Below, in pieces: positions 18,276 through 25,113 of a stretch of DNA of 64,000 bases (position 1 is the first letter of the stretch; each line of letters begins with the position of its first letter). The stretch spans positions 1-64,000 of the forward strand of contig JAAYNL010000018.1 of assembly GCA_012520845.1 (NCBI GenBank). Reading direction: 5' to 3'. The stretch comes from Thermoplasmatales archaeon. Its GTDB lineage: Archaea; Thermoplasmatota; Thermoplasmata; Methanomassiliicoccales; Methanomethylophilaceae. A model generated the notes under the pieces. The model was not told where the DNA came from. It saw nothing but the letters and a program-made list of their open reading frames with translations, and ran no database searches. A program made the position numbers and the translations under genes.

Positions 18276-20669
18276 TCAGGAGAGTTCCACCAGGGATGCC
18301 TTCCCCTCCAGCGCGAACAGGGGGTAGAGCTGCCTGTCGCACGTCAGGATGATGACCTGGCGGCCCTTGGCGTACTCCAGGATGGCCTTTGCCGCGCCCT
18401 GCTTCCTCCCCTTGTCGAAACGGACGAGGACGTCGTCGAGGATCATGGGCATGGACTCCCTGGTCATCGACCCGGCGATGGCCATCTTCACCGAGAGATA
18501 CACCTGGTCCCCGAGGCCGCTGCTCCATTGCGACGGGTATTTCTTGGTGTAGCCGTCCCAGATGCACAGCTCCGTTTCCCTGGGGTCGCTGTCCAGGGAA
18601 TACCTCCCGCCCGTCATCGCCCCGAGGTAGACATTGGCCAGTTTCACCACGTCGGGCTGCAGGTCCTTGTAGAAATGGGACGTGGCGCTCGAGATCAGGT
18701 GGTCGGCCAGGGACAGGACGGCCCATTTCCTGCTCTCCGTCAGAAGCTTCGCCTCCGCGGCGGCCTTCCTCGCCCTGGCGGCGTTTAGGTCCCCGTCGTC
18801 CAATATGGCGTCGAGCTTGGCCGTGAGTTCCCCGATCGATTTGTTGACCGCATCAAGTTCCGACGAGGTTTCCGCCTCCGCATGCCGTTCGCCGCCGTCG
18901 TTGGAGACGAGTTCCCTGAGCTCGGCCACGGGGATTCCCGAGGACGACACGATGCTGGACTCCAGCGCCGTGGCTTCCTTCCTCGCCTCGGCCAGCCTGG
19001 CGGTGGCCCCGAGGGCCTCCGCGAACCTCTCGGCGCCGCCCCTGGCGACGAGGAAACCGTCGAGTTCGTCAACGGCGGCGGCGGCCTCCTTCTTTAGATA
19101 CGGGAGGTTGGTCTCGCCGGAATACCTCCTGGCCGCGTTGAGCAGGGAATACATCCTGCCGACGGCCTCCCCGAAGGGCAGGCCCCCCAACCCAAGGGCG
19201 GCGGCGGGCCGCTTGGAGGGGCTCATAGCCGTCGCCATGTCGGCCGCGATTCCCTCGGCTTCCTCCGCAAGATTGTCGCGCCTGGCGGCGCATTCCCTCA
19301 TCTCCCTGAGCTTCGGCGCGATCAGCAGGACCTGGCGGGGGGTGGTCCCGTTGGGATATCCTTTCGACGTTATCCACGAATTCCAGTCGCCGTCGGCCGG
19401 CGGCGCCCTGAGGAAAAACGCGCCGAGGATGATTGAGACGGCGCCGGCAATGGAAAACACGATGCCGGCCAAAGGCGGGGCCGGCGCGAGACCGAGCAGG
19501 GCGGCGACGCCAAGGACGGACAGCACTGCGCCAAAGGCGAGCGCCGCCGCGGGAACGGGCCCGCGGCCGCGCGGCGTCCTCCCGGCGTCCTCCCTCTCCG
19601 CCCTCCATACCACCTCCCTGCCCGAATCGGCTGCGCGGGCGGCCTCCTCGGTCCAGCCCATCGCGGAGGCGTTGCCGGCGATGGTGCGGTTGGCCGCCTC
19701 GATCTCCCCCTCGATGTCCGCCAACCTGTGTTCGAGCACCTCCACCCTCGATTTCGATTGCCAGGCCGCTTCAATGTCGTCGGCCAAGGCCAGCACCTCC
19801 TCGGCCGTCCTGCCTTCCAGCTCCGGCGGCGGGACCTTCCCCTCGGCGACCGCCAACCTTTCCATGGCGCCTTCGGCCTTGGTTTTCAGCGATTGATGCC
19901 TCGCGACGTCCCCGCCCGACACCTCGAGCGTCGATAGGATTTCGATTTCGACCCCGAGGGCGTCCAGCCTTTCCAGGTTGCCGGCCTGGGAGTCAATGAT
20001 TCCCCGGCGCATGCCCTCGTCCCTGGAAAGCGCGTCCCTGCGCCTCAGTTCCTCCGCCTTCCCCTCGAGCCTCGCCCTTTCGGCGAAAAGGCCGTCGAAG
20101 GCGTCGTCGTCGGCTTTGGCGCTGGCGATGCCTTCCTCCGCCGCCCGAATCTCCGCCAGGGACTTCCCGATGCCCTTGTTGGAGGTGAGCCTCTCCCTGT
20201 TCATCAGGTCCAGCATCCCGTTCCGTATGTCCTCGGAAACGGCAGGAATGTTCTCCCCGCCCGGCACGGTGAGGAAACGACTACGGAACTCCCCGCCGGA
20301 AATCAGCTTGGCGTTGGTAAGTTGCTCCAGGCCCATGGCATAGAGCGAGGAGTACGTGTCCGCGTCCAGGTTGGATTCCTCGCCGGGCAGCGGCTTCCCG
20401 CCCTGTTCCGTCGTCCTCCTGCCCTTCCTCTCGTACACGCGGCGCTCGCCGTCGTCCATCTCAACCACGATCGTGCCGGAGTCGGTCTTCTCGTAGGCGG
20501 GGTATTTCTGCCCCCTGGACGGGAAAAGGGTGCCCCGGACGAACTCCGTGATGGTCGTTTTGCCGGCCTCGTTGTCCCCGTAGACGATGGTGACACCGTC
20601 CCCCAGGTCGCCGGAGTGCCAATTGGTCATGTTCCCGAAGGATTTGATGTGTATGCGCCGGATCCTCAT
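18276..20669 (-). CDS. YhaN/SbcC-like SMC-type ATPase
   Basis: A 797-residue ABC/SMC-like ATPase. RIRRIHIKSFGNM and Walker A GDNEAGKT (31-38) are at the N-terminus, and the signature (SSGLGDQVYLSVKMA) and Walker B (MPMILDDVLVRFD) are near the C-terminus, with coiled-coil-like segments between. Two hydrophobic helices at about 375-420 interrupt the coiled coil, as in bacterial YhaN and unlike Rad50. No Rad50 zinc hook (CxxC) is seen. It is coupled by ATGA overlap to the YhaO-like nuclease, so the pair likely forms a membrane-associated SbcCD-like complex for double-strand ends. Confidence 0.83.
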   Translation of the reverse strand: MRIRRIHIKSFGNMTNWHSGDLGDGVTIVYGDNEAGKTTITEFVRGTLFPSRGQKYPAYEKTDSGTIVVEMDDGERRVYERKGRRTTEQGGKPLPGEESNLDADTYSSLYAMGLEQLTNAKLISGGEFRSRFLTVPGGENIPAVSEDIRNGMLDLMNRERLTSNKGIGKSLAEIRAAEEGIASAKADDDAFDGLFAERARLEGKAEELRRRDALSRDEGMRRGIIDSQAGNLERLDALGVEIEILSTLEVSGGDVARHQSLKTKAEGAMERLAVAEGKVPPPELEGRTAEEVLALADDIEAAWQSKSRVEVLEHRLADIEGEIEAANRTIAGNASAMGWTEEAARAADSGREVVWRAEREDAGRTPRGRGPVPAAALAFGAVLSVLGVAALLGLAPAPPLAGIVFSIAGAVSIILGAFFLRAPPADGDWNSWITSKGYPNGTTPRQVLLIAPKLREMRECAARRDNLAEEAEGIAADMATAMSPSKRPAAALGLGGLPFGEAVGRMYSLLNAARRYSGETNLPYLKKEAAAAVDELDGFLVARGGAERFAEALGATARLAEARKEATALESSIVSSSGIPVAELRELVSNDGGERHAEAETSSELDAVNKSIGELTAKLDAILDDGDLNAARARKAAAEAKLLTESRKWAVLSLADHLISSATSHFYKDLQPDVVKLANVYLGAMTGGRYSLDSDPRETELCIWDGYTKKYPSQWSSGLGDQVYLSVKMAIAGSMTRESMPMILDDVLVRFDKGRKQGAAKAILEYAKGRQVIILTCDRQLYPLFALEGKASLVELS

Positions 20670-21862
20670 CGCCCCGCCCCCGCGGATTTGTCCAGCACGA
20701 GCAGGGCGGCGGCGTCGACCAGATCGGCCAGCTCCCCGTCGCCCATGCCCTCGAACAGGTGGCGGACGGACTGGGAGGCGGCGGTGGAGCAGATGGCGTC
20801 CAGGATGTCCTGCCTTCCCGACCTCGAAAGCGTGTCCGCGTAGTCAAGGACGGCGGAGATGAAGTCCCCGGATTTCCTCCTGGCCCCGATGTCAACCTCT
20901 GGGTAGGTCCCCAACGACAACCCGGAGCAGCGGCACCCGGTCCTGGCCTCGAACAACTCCACGAACCCCTCGGGGTCCAGCCTGAGCAGCGGGTCCAGCG
21001 GGCCGCTGCCCCGGAGCCTGACGTTGACCAGGGACCCAGGCTCAAGGCCCTTGGCGTTGGAGTCGACGAACCCCGTCAGGTCGTCGTGGTCGGAGATGTC
21101 CCAGTCGGCGTCCAGCCAAAGGATGTCGGACGTCCGGACGAAGCTGAGGGCGACGGTCCTGCCGCCCCTCACGGTGACGACGTACGCGCCGCGCTCCCCC
21201 GTCTCCTTGGGGCTCAGGCCCTGGGTGTTGCCCGGGTACACCACGTAGGGGTCCTTGGATGTAACGGCCCTTTTGTGTATGTGGCCCAACGCCCAGTAAT
21301 CTATGTCCTTGCCGACCAGCGATGCGGACGGGCACGGGGAGTAGAGGCCACCCTTGGGCCCGTCGAGGTCGCAGTGCACCGCGCCGATACAGTAGACGCC
21401 CCGCTCGCCGCGGATGCCCTCGGCCAGGTTCTTCGACACGGCCTTCGCGGAATGGCTGACGCCGTAGATCCTCGCGATCTCGACGCCGTCCCTCTCGAAG
21501 CTGAAGTGGTGGGGCTTGGGGCCGAAGACGTGGGCGTTAGGCGGCAACGGGATGGAGGATTCCCAACGCCTCCTGTAGTCGTGGTTGCCGTAGGCTACGT
21601 AGCAGGGCACGCCGATTTCCGCCAGGGCGTCGGCGAACCTGCTGCGGGTCAACGGGGTCTCGGCCTCGCCGTCGAACACGTCGCCGGAAATCACGACGAA
21701 GTCGACGTTTTCCCTGACGGCGGCGGAGACCAGGTTGCCGAGGGCGGCGAAGGTGGACCCGACCATCCTCGCGCCCAGTTCGGCGTCCACGGAGGACAGG
21801 CCGGTGAACCCGGCCCCAAGGTGAAGGTCGGCGCAATGCAGGAACCTGAAGGATTCGCCCAT
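20666..21862 (-). CDS. YhaO/SbcD-like Mre11-type nuclease
   Basis: A 398-residue calcineurin-like phosphoesterase. The metal-binding motifs CADLHLG, VISGDVFDG, YGNHDYR, GAVHCDL and ALGHIHK appear in order (about 10-200) with all ligands present, followed by a cap region. Architecture and partner point to the YhaO branch and not archaeal Mre11. The ATG at 21862 is supported by a TATA-like ATTTATAC at about 21885-21892, giving a near-leaderless mRNA. It is the first gene of a two-gene operon with the yhaN-like gene. Confidence 0.85.
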   Translation of the reverse strand: MGESFRFLHCADLHLGAGFTGLSSVDAELGARMVGSTFAALGNLVSAAVRENVDFVVISGDVFDGEAETPLTRSRFADALAEIGVPCYVAYGNHDYRRRWESSIPLPPNAHVFGPKPHHFSFERDGVEIARIYGVSHSAKAVSKNLAEGIRGERGVYCIGAVHCDLDGPKGGLYSPCPSASLVGKDIDYWALGHIHKRAVTSKDPYVVYPGNTQGLSPKETGERGAYVVTVRGGRTVALSFVRTSDILWLDADWDISDHDDLTGFVDSNAKGLEPGSLVNVRLRGSGPLDPLLRLDPEGFVELFEARTGCRCSGLSLGTYPEVDIGARRKSGDFISAVLDYADTLSRSGRQDILDAICSTAASQSVRHLFEGMGDGELADLVDAAALLVLDKSAGAGR

Positions 21863-21910
21863 CCATTGCAAAACGGCCCCTGTCGTATAAATCAACGACC
21901 TTCCCGGGGG

Positions 21911-23032
21911 TCACCAAGTGCCGTAGGAACCGAAATCCTTTGCCGCCCTGACCAGGGTGTGGATGCTGGCGGGGTACGAAAGGGGCGGGACCTCGCAGGC
22001 CGTCCCGAGGATGAAGCCGTTTTTGCTGTCCCGGCCGCCGAGGATCTGGTCCCGGGCCTGCTCGTAAATCGCCTTGAGGTTGCCGAGGGCGAACAGCTTC
22101 GTGTCGACCGAGGGCATGATGGTGCACATGTCGCCGAAGGTTTCCCTCATCACCGACGAGGGAAACGGCACCCTGTCCCAATAACCCATCTGCATTATCG
22201 TCAGCGGCGTGAACAGGATCGTGTCCCTGTACAGCATGTAGTCGTCCTTGTGGTTGCCGCAGAAATGATAGAATATCTGGGGCCCGGCGCCCTTCTTCAG
22301 GCACCCCTTCACCAGGCGGTCCAGGGCCGGCGGCGAGATTTCCGCGATGGTCTCCGGGGACATCGTGTCGCTGTTCTCGAAGACGGCACCGGTGTTGATG
22401 ACGGCCATGCCGAACCTGTCGGCTATGGCCCCGGCGGCGGTCACGGCCGTGTCGATGTACACGGAAATCAGCTTCTTCACCAAATCCATGTCCGTGACCG
22501 TCCACATGAGGAACTGCTCCAAGCCGCAGAGCTGGGCGGCGGAACCGACGGGCTCCGGGCAGTACGCCAGGGGGACGAACATCTCCGGGATGTGTTCCTT
22601 GGTGTAGTCCATCGTGCCGACCAGCTTCCTGTAGGAGAATCCGTTCTTGATCTCCTCCAGGCTGGGGGCCTCGAGGGCTTCCACGGCCTCGGCGTCCGGG
22701 ACCGGGACGTTCACCGGGACCGGGGCGGTCAGGTCCATGGGCTTGAGCTCGAGGCCGAGCTCCGTCAGCCATGGGTGGGCGAAATGGTACTTGGTGACCG
22801 GGAGGAGGTCGTATAGCTCCTGGGCGTAGGCCATGCAGCGAACGCCCAGCTCCGGCTTGGTGTAGAAGTCCCTTATGGTGTAGCCGCAGGAGACTGTGGC
22901 GTGGCCGAGCATCATCGGGTCCACCGGTATGCGGTCGGCGTTCCGGGCGCCGACGACGGCGGAGGCGTACCTGAGCCTCGCCTTGCCCAGCCAATCCATG
23001 TCCACCGGCGGGAACATGTCCTCCAGATGCAT
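21911..23032 (-). CDS. URO-D/MtaA-family protein, possible corrinoid-dependent methyltransferase
   Basis: A 373-residue URO-D superfamily protein, divergent from the one at 3924. The putative zinc ligands are in YHFCGNHKDD (His-x-Cys, about 265) and GTACEVPPLSYP (about 350), so it belongs with the MtaA/CmuA methyltransferases and not the heme enzyme. It starts with a helical N-terminal segment also seen in that group. Natural partners (corrinoid protein, methyltransferase B component) are absent. It shares a divergent promoter region with the Cys-rich protein at 23108. Confidence 0.78.
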   Translation of the reverse strand: MHLEDMFPPVDMDWLGKARLRYASAVVGARNADRIPVDPMMLGHATVSCGYTIRDFYTKPELGVRCMAYAQELYDLLPVTKYHFAHPWLTELGLELKPMDLTAPVPVNVPVPDAEAVEALEAPSLEEIKNGFSYRKLVGTMDYTKEHIPEMFVPLAYCPEPVGSAAQLCGLEQFLMWTVTDMDLVKKLISVYIDTAVTAAGAIADRFGMAVINTGAVFENSDTMSPETIAEISPPALDRLVKGCLKKGAGPQIFYHFCGNHKDDYMLYRDTILFTPLTIMQMGYWDRVPFPSSVMRETFGDMCTIMPSVDTKLFALGNLKAIYEQARDQILGGRDSKNGFILGTACEVPPLSYPASIHTLVRAAKDFGSYGTW

Positions 23033-23077
23033 GCGTCCAGAATGCCCCCTGGGCGTGATAACGCTTTTCGTCCAACC

Positions 23078-23090
23078 GATTAATACTTCC
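23078..23090. promoter_or_regulatory. Shared AT-rich promoter of divergent MtaA-like and Cys-rich genes
   Basis: ATTAATACTT lies 21-30 nt before the ATG at 23108 on the plus strand and reads as AAGTATTAAT about 50 nt before the minus-strand start at 23032. It is the only TATA-like element in the 75-nt gap. Confidence 0.45.
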
Positions 23091-23107
23091 TGGCTGATAC
23101 CTTAGGC

Positions 23108-23440
23108 ATGAGGGCGATCCTGTCCAAAATCAGGGAGGAGATGGAAAGGGGGCACCTCGGCCCCAACGAATCCTGCGAATACTACCCATGTCACTACGAA
23201 GGGCAGGACTGCTCGTTCTGCTACTGCCCCTTCTACCCCTGCGCCGACGAACGCCTGGGGCTATACGTCACGAACAGGAGGGGGAAAAAGGTCTGGGACT
23301 GCAGCCCCTGCCTGATGATCCACGACACGGGCGTCGCCAAACGCATCTACCGGCGCATCGGCGAACTCGGGATTACGGAACCCGACGACCCGCGGTTCAG
23401 GGACGTTTTCGACGAAATCGTCGCAGGATACCTGGAATGA
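23108..23440 (+). CDS. Cysteine-rich small-domain protein
   Basis: A 110-residue protein with nine Cys in two clusters: CEYYPCHYEGQDCSFCYCPF followed by YPC (about 23-45) and WDCSPCLMIHDTG (about 63-75). This matches the Cys-rich small domain found alone or fused to cobamide-related enzymes such as threonine-phosphate decarboxylase in archaea; metal binding is likely. Its divergent neighbour is an MtaA-like protein, which would act on a corrinoid, so a cobamide link is reasonable inference. Leaderless transcription is likely. Confidence 0.7.
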   Translation: MRAILSKIREEMERGHLGPNESCEYYPCHYEGQDCSFCYCPFYPCADERLGLYVTNRRGKKVWDCSPCLMIHDTGVAKRIYRRIGELGITEPDDPRFRDVFDEIVAGYLE

Positions 23441-23626
23441 TCATCCGCCGGAGGCGACCCTGAAGGCGACGACGACCGCGTCGGGCAGCGGGACGGAGTC
23501 CGAGGGGACGGGCCTCCCGCCGACGAGGTACACGTAGGCGTCGACGTGGCGGCCCGAGGCCCTGACGGCCTCGTCGATGCGACCGGAGAAATCGATTACC
23601 GAATCCCCAAAATCCAATTTCGCCAC
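23441..23626 (-). CDS. Small ubiquitin-like / MoaD-ThiS-like protein with C-terminal Gly-Gly
   Basis: A 61-residue protein ending AFRVASGG. VYLVGGRPVPSDSVPLPDAV matches the second half of the beta-grasp fold in MoaD, ThiS and archaeal SAMPs, and the terminal GG is the residue pair activated by E1-like enzymes. It could be a sulfur carrier (molybdopterin, tRNA thiolation) or a protein modifier. The GTG at 23626 is supported by a TATA-like CGATATAAC at 23645-23653. Its stop abuts the stop of the convergent Cys-rich gene. It is short for the family (about 70-90). Confidence 0.68.
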   Translation of the reverse strand: MAKLDFGDSVIDFSGRIDEAVRASGRHVDAYVYLVGGRPVPSDSVPLPDAVVVAFRVASGG

Positions 23627-23703
23627 GAAGGCGAATCCGGCGCTCGATATAACACGTTTTCTACATCGGGTTTTATAAACAACCGAGTAAATGGCTCACA
23701 TCC

Positions 23704-25113
23704 ATGCGGAAACAGGTAAGGAATTCCTTCCTGTTCCTCGCGATAGCCGCCGCGACGGCGGTTTGCTGCGTCGCCACCTGCGCCGGTGACGGGATGGGAG
23801 AGGCGGCGGGAAGTTCAAACGGATTATTGTATAATCCAGATTTTATTGATACAAATCCAAAGATAATAATTAATTCGAATCTATACGATGCTTCATATCC
23901 TCTCGAGGAGACCTTCTATTTCATCATAGATTGTGATGGTTATGAAAACGAACATTTTGTTACATATGAAACGAGTGAAATTTGCGTGGAATATACTTAT
24001 GATGGAACTGTATTCTTATTTAGCAATTTGGTACCCGATGAAAACATACTAATCACAATACATTACACGCCACTTTGGTATGAGATTTCCTTCGATACTG
24101 TCGGAGGGTCGGAGTTAAGTCCAATTTTACGTGAATTTGGTAAAGCCTTACCTGATTTTGAAATCCCCACAAAAGAAGGATTTGTTTTTGAATATTGGAT
24201 TTTTAGAAATAAAAAACTTGTTAATAAGGAATTGATTAAACATCCAGGAAATGCAGTGTTAAAAGCGAAATGGATACAAGAAGAATATCCTTCCGACCCT
24301 GCTGAACCACCCGCTGATACGACTGATCCCTCGGGAGAAGCGGAAACCCCGTCCGGCACCGAAGGAACGCCGACCGATCCCGTGGAAGAACCTCCGGCGG
24401 ATGCAGAAGGAACGCCGACCGATCCCGTGGAAGACCCCCCTGTCAATCCCGTTGAAGACCCCGCGGTCGATCCCGTGGAAGAATCTCCGGCGGATGCAGA
24501 AGGAACGCCGACTGATCCCTCGGGAGAAGCGGAAACCCCGTCCGGCACCGAAGGAGCCCCGACCGATCCCGTGGAGGATCCCCCGGCGGATGCAGAAGGA
24601 ACGCCGACCGATCCCGTTGAAGACCCCGCGGTCGATCCCGTGGAGGATCCCCCGGTCGATCCCGTGGAAGAACCTCCGACGGATGCCGAAGGAACGCCGA
24701 CCGATCCCGTTGAAGACCTCCCGGCGGATGCCGAAAGAACGCCGACTGACCCTGTGAACGAATCTCTGGCGGAGCCAGTTGATTCCCCCACAAATCATAT
24801 TAGACCCCCTGCAGACACAGAAATTTATCCAACGGAACCTGTTGGTTCTACTTCCGATACAGTTAATCCGCATATAATTCTTACAAATCCTGAGAAATCG
24901 TTTACCGAGATTGAAGATTTTACTATAATTTTAAATGATGATGGAAATACAAATTTTTTCAATGAATCGGCTCAAATAATTCCACAGGAAGTTGAAAAAG
25001 AAATAGTAGGAATTGTCATTTTTATAGAACCAGAGGGCGTGTCCTTCACATCCGCCATGTTTGGCGCCCTCGCGTCCCTGGCCGGCGGGATCTGGGCCTA
25101 CCGCAGGTATTAA
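23704..25113 (+). CDS. Mosaic surface adhesin-like protein with InlB-type repeat and acidic Pro-rich stalk
   Basis: A 469-residue exported protein. Residues 1-30 form a signal peptide. About 115-190 contains one InlB/Listeria-Bacteroides-type beta repeat (YEISFDTVGGSELSPI...YWIFRNKKL...AVLKAKW). About 195-360 is a Pro/Asp/Glu stalk built from imperfect units such as TDPVEEPPADAEG. The C-terminus has a membrane helix and an RRY tail. Base composition is mosaic: the flanking parts (about 23820-24300 and 24790-25030) are AT-rich with codons unlike the window, while the stalk is GC-rich. This suggests recombination or transfer. A TATAAA-type box lies at 23670-23677. No sortase signal was seen. 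Confidence 0.78.
   Translation: MRKQVRNSFLFLAIAAATAVCCVATCAGDGMGEAAGSSNGLLYNPDFIDTNPKIIINSNLYDASYPLEETFYFIIDCDGYENEHFVTYETSEICVEYTYDGTVFLFSNLVPDENILITIHYTPLWYEISFDTVGGSELSPILREFGKALPDFEIPTKEGFVFEYWIFRNKKLVNKELIKHPGNAVLKAKWIQEEYPSDPAEPPADTTDPSGEAETPSGTEGTPTDPVEEPPADAEGTPTDPVEDPPVNPVEDPAVDPVEESPADAEGTPTDPSGEAETPSGTEGAPTDPVEDPPADAEGTPTDPVEDPAVDPVEDPPVDPVEEPPTDAEGTPTDPVEDLPADAERTPTDPVNESLAEPVDSPTNHIRPPADTEIYPTEPVGSTSDTVNPHIILTNPEKSFTEIEDFTIILNDDGNTNFFNESAQIIPQEVEKEIVGIVIFIEPEGVSFTSAMFGALASLAGGIWAYRRY
24301..24780 (+). repeat. Imperfect coding repeats of the adhesin stalk
   Basis: Repeats of 24 bp and multiples encode DPVE(E/D)(P/S)P(A/V)D- and EGTPTDP-type units; one larger block (GEAETPSGTEG...) occurs twice. 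Such arrays change copy number by slippage or recombination. Confidence 0.8.

Noticed and set aside
3924-23032. Pyrrolysine (TAG) read-through in the methyltransferase-like genes
   Set aside because: Both URO-D/MtaA-type frames are complete at family length with no internal TAG; the TAG-containing MtmB/MtbB/MttB families are not in this window.
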